A DNA stretch of 38,317 bases from Deltaproteobacteria bacterium (GCA_018333535.1 JAGXTA010000156.1:1-38317); one strand, 5' to 3'; shown: positions 7,904 through 15,806, counted from the first letter of the stretch. Translations and numbers: made by a program. Notes: generated by a model not told the origin, from the sequence alone.

Positions 7904-8740
7904 TCAATTCACCTTGCTCAGTTCTTTCTCGTCGATGTGAAAACTATGCTGGTCCGTTGGAAAGGCTCCCTTCAACACCTCCTCCCGGTATGCCTCAAAA
8001 GCTTTCAGCATCATTTCGCTCAGATTGACATATCGCTTGGCAAATTTAGGCGTGAAACGATCAAAGAGACCTAACATATCATGAACCACCAGGACCTGGC
8101 CATCGCAGTGGATACCTGCACCAATTCCGATGGTAGGGACTTTGAGGCGCTCCGTAACCATCTTTGCGATCGGTGCAGGCACGGCTTCGAGGAGGACGGA
8201 AAAGGCTCCTGCATCTTCAAGCGACAGCGCATCGTCGATGATCTTCTGAGCAGCCTTGGCATCCTTGCCCTGGACCTTGAATCCTCCGAGCATCGAGATA
8301 GTCTGAGGGGTCAGGCCGATATGGCCCATGACCGGAATGCCTGCCTTCACAATGGCTTTGACAATATCCTTGACGCTGGCGCCCCCTTCGAGCTTGATAG
8401 CATCAGCCTTCCCTTCCTTCATAAACCGACCGGCATTAATGATGGCGTCGCGTTCCGAAGTATTATAGGACATAAAGGGCATATCGCCGATGATGAGCGC
8501 ATATTTTGACCCCCGTGTCACTGCTTTGGTGAGCTGGATCATCTCATCCATGGTCACCGGAAGGGTGTTGTCATAGCCCAGGACTGTCATTCCACCCGAA
8601 TCCCCTACCAGAATGATATCAATCCCGGCACGGTCTTCGAGGAGAGCCATGGGATAGTCATAGGCTGTCAGCATGGTGATCTTCTTACCCTCACTCTTCA
8701 TCGTTTGAATATCAACAGGAGTAATCTTTTTACGATCCAT
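7904..8740 (-). CDS. panB: 3-methyl-2-oxobutanoate hydroxymethyltransferase
   Basis: PanB transfers a hydroxymethyl group from 5,10-methylene-tetrahydrofolate to 2-oxoisovalerate, giving ketopantoate, the first step of pantothenate synthesis. The sequence shows the family blocks in order: TAYDYPMA, the metal-binding VGDSGGM segment, KLEGG, GHIGLTPQ and the LLEAVPAPIA segment with the catalytic glutamate. Start chosen at ATG 8740 because GGAGGT lies five bases upstream; upstream in-frame ATGs at 8755 and 8752 would bury that site in the gene. The resulting 278 residues match the family length. It lies downstream of panE on the same strand, separated by a hairpin repeat. Confidence 0.95.
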   Translation of the reverse strand: MDRKKITPVDIQTMKSEGKKITMLTAYDYPMALLEDRAGIDIILVGDSGGMTVLGYDNTLPVTMDEMIQLTKAVTRGSKYALIIGDMPFMSYNTSERDAIINAGRFMKEGKADAIKLEGGASVKDIVKAIVKAGIPVMGHIGLTPQTISMLGGFKVQGKDAKAAQKIIDDALSLEDAGAFSVLLEAVPAPIAKMVTERLKVPTIGIGAGIHCDGQVLVVHDMLGLFDRFTPKFAKRYVNLSEMMLKAFEAYREEVLKGAFPTDQHSFHIDEKELSKVN

Positions 8741-8756
8741 CTTTACCTCCATCATT

Positions 8757-8905
8757 CAATGTCAAATGCCAAAGCTCAAATGAGATGTCCCGCCATCGGC
8801 GGGATTCGGCATGACCATACTGTCATTCTGAACTCGTTTCAGAATCCAGTTTTGAGCTTTGACATTCATTTGACATTCATTTGGCATTTGAATTTTGATA
8901 TTTGA
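8757..8905. repeat. Intergenic inverted repeat between panE and panB
   Basis: The left part reads AATGTCAAATGCCAAAGCTC and the right part carries the complement (GAGCTTTGACATT, then ATTTGGCATTTGA), so the region folds into a long imperfect hairpin. Inside it is a perfect small palindrome TCCCGCC-ATC-GGCGGGA near 8789 and a TTCTGAACTCGTTTCAGAA stem near 8827. A similar word set (CAAATTCCAAATGACAAATC) recurs at 24268-24340. No coding potential. Confidence 0.7.
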
Positions 8906-8907
8906 AC

Positions 8908-9819
8908 TTAGAAAGTTTTTTCTATTACCTTGATCAAATCCGTGATCATCCGGTTATAGGGAACAGGGATCCCAAAACGTTCCGCCTCTCTTACCAGCGC
9001 TCCGTTGATGGCATCGATCTCCGTTTTTCGTTTGAAGTCAAGGTCCTGCCCCATAGAACAGCGGTTCTCCCTTGTCGCCTCAATCACCCCCCTCACCCGA
9101 TCGATTGGGTTTCCCTCAATTCGAATCCCCTTTTTTCTGGCAACTTCTACGGCTTCATGGACAAGGGTTTCCATCAATCTCAACGTTTCGGGATAATCCA
9201 AAAGCTGGCCGTTCTTTAATCCGAGGAGGGCGGCTAAAGCATTAATGCCGACATTGACGAAAAGTTTCTCCCAGACCAGGTCATGAATCCGGGAGGAAAC
9301 CTCTGTTTCGATCCCCGCTTTTTGAAGCATTTGAGCGACCCGGCTGATTCGATCCGTCGCCTTCCCATCCAATTCCCCGACAGAGGTCTTGCCCCATCCT
9401 GCATGGCGAATGCTTCCGGGCCCCAATAAGGTCGCTCCCTGTCCTGTTACTCCCAGAATCACCTTCTTCCGATCCACCTGCTTACAAATGATCTCTTCAT
9501 TTCCAAGGCCGTTCTGAAGGGTGAGAAAGAGGGTGTTCTCTTTTTGGAGGGCTAAAGAGTCTTTGACGGCCTTTTCCGTGTGATAGGTTTTTACAAAATA
9601 GAGGATGAGGTCCGCTTCTCCTGCGGACCGGACATCTGAAGTGGCATTTACAGGAATGTTTCGGGTTATTCCCTTCTCCTCGATGGCGAGGCCCTTTGAA
9701 CGGATGGCGTCAATATGTTCTTTCCAGATGTCAACCAGCCAGAGCTCCTCTCCGGAAATAGAGAGGAGTCCACCAAAAAGACTCCCCATCGCTCCCGCAC
9801 CAATGATTACTGTCTTCAT
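8908..9819 (-). CDS. panE: 2-dehydropantoate 2-reductase
   Basis: PanE reduces ketopantoate to pantoate with NADPH, the step after PanB. The 303-residue protein opens with the dinucleotide-binding loop GAGAMGSLFGG (7-17). It has the LQNGLGNEE motif in the middle and the VWEKLFVN segment carrying the catalytic lysine. Length and motif spacing are normal. panE lies upstream of panB on the same strand and is divergent from the 2-oxoacid oxidoreductase genes, with a palindrome-rich gap between. Ketopantoate reductases can overlap in activity with IlvC, but the panB neighbour supports the pantothenate role. Confidence 0.93.
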   Translation of the reverse strand: MKTVIIGAGAMGSLFGGLLSISGEELWLVDIWKEHIDAIRSKGLAIEEKGITRNIPVNATSDVRSAGEADLILYFVKTYHTEKAVKDSLALQKENTLFLTLQNGLGNEEIICKQVDRKKVILGVTGQGATLLGPGSIRHAGWGKTSVGELDGKATDRISRVAQMLQKAGIETEVSSRIHDLVWEKLFVNVGINALAALLGLKNGQLLDYPETLRLMETLVHEAVEVARKKGIRIEGNPIDRVRGVIEATRENRCSMGQDLDFKRKTEIDAINGALVREAERFGIPVPYNRMITDLIKVIEKTF

Positions 9820-9901
9820 ATCATCCTTTTTTCCAGGCCGGGCAGGTGAGAATTGAATGAAAAACTAACACAGCCCAGAGTGAAAATCAACCCATTCGAC
9901 T

Positions 9902-9998
9902 CCCCGGTCTGAAGCCCGGGGTATGCTCAGGGTTGATACTGAGCGGCGCTTTTTACCCCAATTTAAAAATCGGGGTTTGGCGCCGTCGAACGTATCAA
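9902..9998. repeat. Nested palindromes in the divergent panE / oxidoreductase gap
   Basis: A CCCCGG-N8-CCGGGG hairpin lies at 9902-9921. Next to it a larger cruciform spans 9933-9998: outer arms TTGATAC...GTATCAA, then CGGCGC...GGCGCCG, then ACCCC...GGGGT around an A/T loop. The first hairpin has the look of IS200/IS605 or REP-type ends, but no transposase is visible. Confidence 0.65.
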
Positions 9999-10047
9999 TG
10001 ATTGGATGATGGGTTGATGCAGTCTTTGATTTCTGAAAAATTTTCTC

Positions 10048-10076
10048 TTGTCCACTAAAAGAAGATATAGTATAGA
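10048..10076 (+). promoter_or_regulatory. Candidate promoter of the 2-oxoacid oxidoreductase operon
   Basis: TTGTCC at 10048-10053 and TATAGA at 10071-10076 are separated by 17 bp. They lie about 25 bp upstream of the chosen start codon of the gamma subunit at 10102. Confidence 0.55.
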
Positions 10077-10101
10077 ATAGTTGAGTTCATCGGAGAAAAG
10101 G

Positions 10102-10719
10102 ATGATTGAAATTCGGTTTCATGGAAGAGGGGGGCAGGGAGCGGTGGTGGCATCCAAGGTGCTTGCCGTCGCTTTTTTCCACGAAGGCCTCTATGTCCAG
10201 TCTTTCCCTGCCTTCGGGGTCGAGAGACGGGGCGCTCCTGTGATGGCCTTCTTGAGAGTTGATCGCGAGCCCATTCAGTTGAGGGTGAACATCTATAAAC
10301 CCGATCACATCATCGTTTTAGACCCCACCCTGATAGGAGCTGTGGATGTTACCTCCGGCCTGAAACCAAACGGATGGATTCTGATCAATTCAGGTCACCC
10401 TCCTGAAACATTTAATGATCTGAAGGATTTTAAAATCGCCACCGTCGATGCAACCTCCATTGCAATCCGAAATGGTTTGGGTTCCCGAACAAACCCGATT
10501 GTCAATACAGCCATCTTAGGAGCTTTCTCAAAGGTGAGTGGTCTGGTGGGAATTGATTCCATCGCCCTGTCGATCCGTGAAGAGACTCCCGGAAAGAAGA
10601 ATGAGAATGCCAAGGCAGCAAGAGAAGCCTATAATGAAGTCAAATTCGAAATTCGAAGCACGAAATCCGAAACAATCTCGAATGACAAAAATCCTAAATT
10701 CAAAACAAATGATTCTTAA
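10102..10719 (+). CDS. 2-oxoacid:acceptor oxidoreductase, gamma subunit
   Basis: This is the gamma domain of the pyruvate/2-oxoacid:ferredoxin oxidoreductase family, recognisable from [15 protein letters not shown] at the start, then [16 protein letters not shown] and the VDATSIA segment. Gamma contributes to the CoA-binding side of the complex. Start taken at ATG 10102, six bases after GGAG; an in-frame TTG at 10081 is less likely. The last 25 or so residues ([11 protein letters not shown]...) are encoded by an intergenic-type hairpin repeat that begins near 10640, so the original gene probably ended earlier. It is the first gene of a four-gene set: gamma, FAD/ferredoxin subunit, alpha, beta. 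Confidence 0.9.
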
Positions 10720-10790
10720 AGTTTCGGTCATTCGAAAATTCGAATTTGTTTCGAGTTTCGATATTCGGATTTCGGATTTAGTCATGGATA
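10640..10790. repeat. TTTCGA-type intergenic repeat, copy 1
   Basis: The left arm is built from CGAAATTCGAAGCACGAAAT words and the right arm from their complements (GTTTCGAGTTTCGATATTCG and on). The right arm is identical over about 32 bases to the copy at 13722-13862, and a third copy lies inverted at 31425-31548. The left arm overlaps the 3' end of the gamma-subunit gene and supplies its C-terminal codons. Confidence 0.85.
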
Positions 10791-10823
10791 CCGTGTGACT
10801 CCATTCATAGTTGAAGGGCAAAG

Positions 10824-12569
10824 ATGAGCAAACAAATTACCTTCAAGAGCGTTTCTGAGATGCCCATGATCTCCGTTTCGCTCGGGGATATGGACTGGAA
10901 TAAGACGGGCACCTGGAGGACACAGCGTCCTTTTTATGAGGATAAGACTCCGCCCTGCAGTGCGGCCTGTCCGGCAGGAAATGATATCGTTGCTTTCATC
11001 CAGAAAATTGCGCAGGAAGATTTTGAAGGAGCCTGGAATATCATCAAGGAGGAGAATCCTTTTCCAGGAGTCTGTGGCAGAGTCTGCTTCCATCCCTGCG
11101 AGTCAAAATGTAACCGGGGATCCTTTGATGAGCCCGTTGCGATTCATGCCCTGGAGAGGTTTGTGGCGGACTTTGCCTTTCGTCTGAACAAGAAGACAGG
11201 AAAGGCGAGAGAGAAAAGGAAAGAGAAGGTTGCCATTATCGGCTCCGGGCCAGCTGGGATGAGCTGTGCCTATCATCTTGCAAGGCTCCATTATGATGTG
11301 ACGGTCTTCGAATCGTTTTCTTTGGCAGGCGGCATGCTCAGGATGGGAATTCCCTCTTACCGATTGCCCAAAAATATTTTAGACAGGGAACTTTCAGATA
11401 TTGAAGCACTGGGAGTTGATATCCGGACAGGCGTCTCTCTGGGTGAGGATTTAAGATTAGAGGATTTGAAGGATTATCAAGCCGTCTTCATTAGTACAGG
11501 AGCACACCGGAGTAGAGGCCTCCATATCCCAGGAGAAAAAGAAAAGGGTGTCTTGAGCGGTCTCGATCTGCTGAAAAAGATCAACCTGAGCAAGAGAGTG
11601 AAGTTAGGCGATAAGATTGCTGTTATCGGCGGAGGAAATACGGCCATGGATGTGGCACGATCCGTGATCCGCCTGGGAAAGAAGGCAACCATTCTCTATC
11701 GTCGCTCAAGGGAGGAGATGCCTGCGTTTGAAGATGAGATCGTAGAGGCTCTTGAAGAGGGCGTGAAGATAAGGTATCTGGTCAATCCGATCCGGGTTGG
11801 ACAGAAGGATGGCCTGAAACGGTTAGAATGTTTACGAATGGAATTGAGTGAGAAGGATGAGAGTGGTCGAAGAAGACCTGTTCCCATTCCCAATTCCAAT
11901 CTCTTTATTGATGCAGATCATGTGGTCATCGCAGCAGGAGAGGAGATCGAAGCCTCCTTTCTTCCGGAAGGATTAGAGAAGAAAGAGGGGATCGTTCTCA
12001 CCCAAAGAGATGGAAGCGCTGGCATAAAAGGGGTCTTTGCCGGAGGAGATCTCACCTCCAACCAGCGCACCATAGCCCATGCCATTGGTTCAGGCAAGAA
12101 AGGGGCCATGGCCATCGATGCTTTTTTAAAGGGAAAGGATGCGGAAGGGGCGATCATTCAAAATCTCATCGGAGAGGGGCCATCCCTCTCAATTTGGGGA
12201 TATCTCCATCCCGATGAGAGGACAAGAAATCCCCAAATCGTTAAGTTTGAAGAGTTGAATATGGACTACTTCGAGCCTGCGAAAAGGCAGCAAGAATCGA
12301 AGAGCGCTGTTAAGGAAAGGATCAAAGGATTTAAAGAGGTATCCTCGACTCTTTCCGAAGGAGTTGCCCTGGACGAAGCGGAGCGATGTTTCAGTTGCGG
12401 CACGTGTAATGAGTGTGAGAATTGTTATGTCTTCTGTCCGGATGGTTCAATTTTAAAAAGAGAAGAGCTTTTTTCCCATCAAGTGGATTACGATTATTGT
12501 AAGGGCTGTGGAATCTGTTTCACGGAATGTCCCAGGGGAGCCATCTCTTTAAAGGAGGAGGCTAAATGA
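10824..12569 (+). CDS. FAD/NAD(P)-binding oxidoreductase with C-terminal 2x[4Fe-4S] ferredoxin domain (2-oxoacid oxidoreductase electron-transfer subunit)
   Basis: The 581-residue protein combines three parts. The N-terminus has the GltD-type cysteine domain (PPCSAACPAG, then CGRVCFHPCESKCNRG). A middle region has two Rossmann folds: IIGSGPAGMS for FAD near 135 and AVIGGGNTAMD for NAD(P) near 275. The C-terminus is a two-cluster ferredoxin with C528/531/534/538 and C559/562/565/569. It overlaps the alpha gene by four bases (ATGA), so it belongs to the oxidoreductase. In ordinary enzymes of this family the delta subunit is only the small ferredoxin; here it is fused to a flavin module that could pass electrons to or from NAD(P). 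A similar FAD subunit is known in phenylglyoxylate:NAD+ oxidoreductase (PadH). Confidence 0.9.
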   Translation: MSKQITFKSVSEMPMISVSLGDMDWNKTGTWRTQRPFYEDKTPPCSAACPAGNDIVAFIQKIAQEDFEGAWNIIKEENPFPGVCGRVCFHPCESKCNRGSFDEPVAIHALERFVADFAFRLNKKTGKAREKRKEKVAIIGSGPAGMSCAYHLARLHYDVTVFESFSLAGGMLRMGIPSYRLPKNILDRELSDIEALGVDIRTGVSLGEDLRLEDLKDYQAVFISTGAHRSRGLHIPGEKEKGVLSGLDLLKKINLSKRVKLGDKIAVIGGGNTAMDVARSVIRLGKKATILYRRSREEMPAFEDEIVEALEEGVKIRYLVNPIRVGQKDGLKRLECLRMELSEKDESGRRRPVPIPNSNLFIDADHVVIAAGEEIEASFLPEGLEKKEGIVLTQRDGSAGIKGVFAGGDLTSNQRTIAHAIGSGKKGAMAIDAFLKGKDAEGAIIQNLIGEGPSLSIWGYLHPDERTRNPQIVKFEELNMDYFEPAKRQQESKSAVKERIKGFKEVSSTLSEGVALDEAERCFSCGTCNECENCYVFCPDGSILKREELFSHQVDYDYCKGCGICFTECPRGAISLKEEAK

Positions 12570-13720
12570 AGAGGGTCATCACAGGTAATCAGGCTGTGGC
12601 CTATGGGGTTATTTTGAGTCGTGTGGATGTGGTCTCAGCCTACCCCATCACTCCGCAGACCACCATCGTGGAAGAACTTTCGGAGCTCATCGCCAGCGGC
12701 CGCCTGAAGACAAGATTCCTGAAGGTGGAATCAGAGCATTCCGCCATGGCCGCCCTCATAGGAGCCTCCACAGGCGGGGTGAGATGTTTCACGGCCACTT
12801 CTTCCCATGGATTGGCCTATATGCATGAGATGCTCCACTGGGCCTCAGGAGCAAGGCTTCCCATTGTGATGGTCAATGTGAACCGGGCCATCGGACCGCC
12901 GTGGAATATATGGAGCGATCAGAGTGACTCTCTCTCCCAACGGGATACGGGATGGATTCAACTCTACTGCGAAAATAACCAGGAAGTCCTTGATACCATT
13001 CTGCAGGCTTATCTGATCGCAGAGAAGGTGAAACTTCCCGTAATGGTCGTCCTTGATGCCTTTGTCCTCTCCCATACCTCGGAGCCCGTGGAAGTTCCGA
13101 GCATGGAGGAGGTGGATTCCTTCTTGCCGCCCTTCTGTCCGGATTATCCGATCGATACTCAGGAACCGAGGGCCTACTCCGTCATCACCATGCCCGAACA
13201 TTTTATGGAATTTCGATATAAGATCCAGAAGGCCATGGAAGAGGTCCCCGATGTTTCAAAGAAGGTGGACGATGAATTCAGATCCCGATTTGGCCGGGGC
13301 TATGGCGCCATCGAGAGATACGGAAAGGAGGAAGCGGAGGTCCTCTTGATGACCTCCGGAACCGTGACGAGCACCTCCAGGACGGTCATCCGGAAACTGA
13401 ATGAAGATGGATTGAGCGTTGCCGGATTAAAGATCAAGCGATTTAGGCCCTTCCCTTCCGAAGAGATTTACGGGGCGATCAAGGGGGCAAAGAAGCTGGC
13501 GGTGATCGACCGGAATCTTTCTGCCGGAGTAGGAGGCATCTTTGCCCAGGAATTAAGAGCCTCTTTGTATCCTCGAGAGGAGAGGCCCCAGGTCTTTGGA
13601 TTCGTCTCTGGATTGGGTGGAAGGGATATTACTCCGGAGCTGATCGGACAGGCGATTCAATATACGGTAGAACATCCTCAACCCGAAGAGGAGATCCTGT
13701 GGCTAGGTTTAAAAAGATAA
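12566..13720 (+). CDS. 2-oxoacid:acceptor oxidoreductase, alpha subunit
   Basis: Alpha subunit (384 residues) of the thiamine-diphosphate-dependent 2-oxoacid oxidoreductase, which converts a 2-oxoacid and CoA to acyl-CoA, CO2 and reduced carrier. The PYR-domain signature AYPITPQT (25-32) is followed by KVESEHSAM and GVRCFTATSSHG. The C-terminal domain II begins near VLLMTSGT. The sequence does not fix the substrate: pyruvate, 2-oxoisovalerate, 2-oxoglutarate and aryl-glyoxylates are all used by relatives. The start overlaps the preceding stop. Divergent panB/panE neighbours consume 2-oxoisovalerate-derived carbon, which makes a branched-chain (Vor-type) activity worth considering. Confidence 0.92.
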   Translation: MKRVITGNQAVAYGVILSRVDVVSAYPITPQTTIVEELSELIASGRLKTRFLKVESEHSAMAALIGASTGGVRCFTATSSHGLAYMHEMLHWASGARLPIVMVNVNRAIGPPWNIWSDQSDSLSQRDTGWIQLYCENNQEVLDTILQAYLIAEKVKLPVMVVLDAFVLSHTSEPVEVPSMEEVDSFLPPFCPDYPIDTQEPRAYSVITMPEHFMEFRYKIQKAMEEVPDVSKKVDDEFRSRFGRGYGAIERYGKEEAEVLLMTSGTVTSTSRTVIRKLNEDGLSVAGLKIKRFRPFPSEEIYGAIKGAKKLAVIDRNLSAGVGGIFAQELRASLYPREERPQVFGFVSGLGGRDITPELIGQAIQYTVEHPQPEEEILWLGLKR

Positions 13721-13721
13721 A

Positions 13722-13862
13722 TCCGAAGCACGAAATTCGAAATCCGAAACAATATCGAATGACCGAATGAAGAAATTCAAATCTTTATCGTTTCGAAAAT
13801 TTGGTCATTTGGATTTAAAATTTGTTTCGAGTTTCGATATTCGGATTTCGGATTTTTGGAGA
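13722..13862. repeat. TTTCGA-type intergenic repeat, copy 2
   Basis: Same family as 10640-10790, again with an A-rich left arm (CCGAAGCACGAAATTCGAAA) and the complementary T-rich right arm ending CGGATTTCGGATTT. It separates the alpha and beta genes of one enzyme. Together, copies 1 and 2 bracket the FAD and alpha genes. Confidence 0.85.
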
Positions 13863-13882
13863 TCTAAAAGAGTGAGGCTTAG

Positions 13883-14761
13883 ATGAATAAAATAAAAGTC
13901 CCTATAACGGAGAACCTCGGTCATGGCCATTTAGCTTGCGCCGGATGCGGAGCAGCCATCAGCATGAGGCTCACCCTGAAAGCCCTGGGAGAGAAGACCA
14001 TCATGGTTTTTCCTGCCTCCTGCTGGTCGATTGTCCCGGGATTCTGGCCCTATTCCAGTTACCGAATCACGGCTGTCCATGCCGGGTTTGTCACAGGGGC
14101 TGCGACTGCTTCAGGGGTCAGGGCCGCCCTGGATGTTCGCGGGGACGACGAAACCCTGGTGGCGGTATGGGCTGGGGATGGCGGGACCTTTGACATCGGG
14201 CTACAGGCCCTCTCCGGCGCGGCAGAGAGGAATGAAAATTTGCTCTATATCTGTAATGATAATGAAGGCTATATGAATACAGGGACACAGCGAAGTTCAG
14301 CTACCCCGCTTCTTGCCTGGACGACCACAACTCCGGTGATGCAGCCCAAAGAAAATCCTAAAAAAGATATCATGGCGATTATGGCCGATCATCATATTCC
14401 CTATGCGGCCACAGCAACGATCGCCTATCCGGAGGACCTCATTCGAAAATTAGAGAAGGCGAAGGGAATCCGGGGAACCCGATTCATCCACCTCTTCTCT
14501 CCCTGCCCGCCGGGATGGAAGATGGCTTCCGAGCAGAGCGTCAAAATTTCGAGGCTTGCCGTCCGCTCAAGGATCTTTCCACTTTATGAGATCGAGAATG
14601 GAAGGGATTATACGATTCAAGAGGAACAACGTGTCGTTCCTGTCAGGGAATATTTAAAACTCCAGGGCCGTTTCAGCCACCTCACCGAAAAGGATATCGA
14701 GATCACGCAAGCCAATGTGGACGACACCTGGGAACGCCTCCTGAGAAGAGCCCGTTGTTAA
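13883..14761 (+). CDS. 2-oxoacid:acceptor oxidoreductase, beta subunit
   Basis: Beta subunit (292 residues), which binds thiamine diphosphate and a [4Fe-4S] cluster. The cluster cysteines begin with CAGC (residues 19-22), followed by the cysteine in PASCWS and one in SPCPPGW. The thiamine diphosphate/Mg2+ motif is GDGGTFDIG followed by NDNEGYMNTGTQRS. The start has GAGTGAGG upstream. It is probably co-transcribed with the alpha gene although a hairpin repeat of about 140 bp lies between; that repeat may alter the stoichiometry or stability of the mRNA. No terminator with a T-tract follows; only a weak C-rich/G-rich stem near 14770-14810. Confidence 0.93.
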   Translation: MNKIKVPITENLGHGHLACAGCGAAISMRLTLKALGEKTIMVFPASCWSIVPGFWPYSSYRITAVHAGFVTGAATASGVRAALDVRGDDETLVAVWAGDGGTFDIGLQALSGAAERNENLLYICNDNEGYMNTGTQRSSATPLLAWTTTTPVMQPKENPKKDIMAIMADHHIPYAATATIAYPEDLIRKLEKAKGIRGTRFIHLFSPCPPGWKMASEQSVKISRLAVRSRIFPLYEIENGRDYTIQEEQRVVPVREYLKLQGRFSHLTEKDIEITQANVDDTWERLLRRARC

Positions 14762-14872
14762 TTTCTACCGATCCCCACCTCACATTTCATCGGAGGGCGA
14801 GGGGGATGTGTTATAACTCATCCCCATAAAATCATCCGAATTTTAAAGAACTGTTTCTACAAATCAAAATTG

Positions 14873-14901
14873 TTGACAAAAAACACAGTTTTTTATGTAA
14901 A
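14873..14901 (+). promoter_or_regulatory. Promoter of the Phd-like antitoxin remnant
   Basis: TTGACA at 14873-14878 and TGTAAA at 14896-14901, 17 bp apart, are followed by GGAGGGGG and the ATG at 14922. Confidence 0.6.
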
Positions 14902-14921
14902 ATTTGGAGGGGGATTTCTTT

Positions 14922-15196
14922 ATGGAGAAGAAGATTAATGCGACGGAAGCAGTTAGGAGATTTTCTGAGATCTTAAACGATATAAAATATAGAGGAGAAA
15001 GCTATACAATTGTAAGGAGAGGAAAAAGAGCGGCTTCCATCTATCCTGTTGAAGTTCCTTTAAAAGGGAGGTCTCTTGGCGAACTTAGAACCCTGCTTAT
15101 AAACACCCCCATGTTGGGGATGAAACTGAGAAATTTGGAAGAGATCTAAAAGAGATATTTGAAGGGCAACCCCACTTGCCAAAGAAAGACCATTGA
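14922..15196 (+). pseudogene. Phd/YefM-type antitoxin gene with a frameshift, toxin gene absent
   Basis: Translation from ATG 14922 gives MEKKINATEAVRRFSEILND and the following YRGESYTIVRRGKRAASIYP, the DNA-binding half of Phd/YefM antitoxins. That frame stops at 15147-15149. In the +2 frame the sequence continues as GDETEKFGRDLKEIFEGQPH and LPKKDH up to TGA 15194-15196, which matches the usual acidic C-terminal tail of these antitoxins. The switch falls near 15105-15120, between runs of C and G. So a one-base indel has cut off the toxin-neutralising tail. No PIN or RelE toxin follows. An in-vivo mutation and a sequencing error are both possible. Confidence 0.7.
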
Positions 15197-15261
15197 ACTA
15201 AGGGATGGTTAGGTGAGGTTCTAGATTTTAAATTATCTTGTTGTCTATACCGAAAGACACA

Positions 15262-15459
15262 TCAATTTTTTTTTAAAGATTGCCCAGATTTTTGGGAAGA
15301 TAACAGGGGTAGCAAACAGCGCAGAGCTTTATTTACAGACTCCGCATTGGGGAAATAATCGCGCAAATCCGGTTCTAAATATACAGGTAGGTTCAATTTA
15401 ACACCTGGCCGAAAGAATTTACCCCTCTCTCCTTTGGAAAAATCGTATTCTTTTTTCAT
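15262..15459 (-). CDS. Probable antitoxin of the BrnT-like pair
   Basis: The 65-residue protein begins MKKEYDFSKGERGKFFRPG and has LNLPVYLEPDLRDYF next, a pattern seen in short antitoxins encoded after BrnT-like toxins: a flexible N-terminal toxin-binding arm, then a ribbon-helix-helix-like segment. The C-terminal part (about residue 38 onward) is a plausible helix but not the typical end, so it may be slightly altered. Its ATG overlaps the toxin stop (ATGA), giving tight coupling. The order toxin first, antitoxin second is the usual BrnT-BrnA order. Family assignment is by pattern only. Confidence 0.6.
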   Translation of the reverse strand: MKKEYDFSKGERGKFFRPGVKLNLPVYLEPDLRDYFPNAESVNKALRCLLPLLSSQKSGQSLKKN

Positions 15460-15755
15460 GGTTCATCACCCTCGTATTGTTTGATTTCCTTCTTTATTGC
15501 CTTTCTGGCAGAGATCAAGCGAATTCTGCAATTATCAATGTTTTCTTCATGGAAAGTATGGATGACGACCAGGATAAGATTGGTTTGGTCTTTGCCAACG
15601 GTTATCCAACGATCCTCATCCAAACTGTGTTCTTCATTATAAATAGAGATGGCCCAAGGATCTAAAAAGACTTCCGCCGCTCGTTCAAAACTTACCTTGT
15701 GCTTTTGAAGATTCTGCTTGGCTTTGTATGGGTCCCATTCAAAATTGTATTGCAA
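15456..15755 (-). CDS. brnT: BrnT-family toxin (predicted ribonuclease)
   Basis: The diagnostic start FEWDPYKAKQNLQKHKVSFE is followed by AAEVFLDP and, near the end, the RLISARKA segment; BrnT toxins are RelE-like ribonucleases that arrest translation. Start placed at TTG 15755: a good promoter (15778-15806) would begin transcription near 15771, which excludes the in-frame ATG at 15824, and AGAGG lies about nine bases before the TTG. This gives 99 residues beginning at the family's normal N-terminus. The gene overlaps the antitoxin start by four bases. The pair lies in a gene-poor stretch together with another toxin-antitoxin remnant. Confidence 0.82.
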   Translation of the reverse strand: MQYNFEWDPYKAKQNLQKHKVSFERAAEVFLDPWAISIYNEEHSLDEDRWITVGKDQTNLILVVIHTFHEENIDNCRIRLISARKAIKKEIKQYEGDEP

Positions 15756-15777
15756 TGTTAGATTCCTCTTGATTCCA

Positions 15778-15806
15778 AGTATACAATTTTGGCCAAAAAA
15801 AGTAAA
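15778..15806 (-). promoter_or_regulatory. Promoter of the BrnT operon
   Basis: On the minus strand TTTACT (15801-15806) and TATACT (15778-15783) are spaced by 17 bp. The position decides the toxin start codon (TTG 15755 rather than ATG 15824). Confidence 0.6.
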
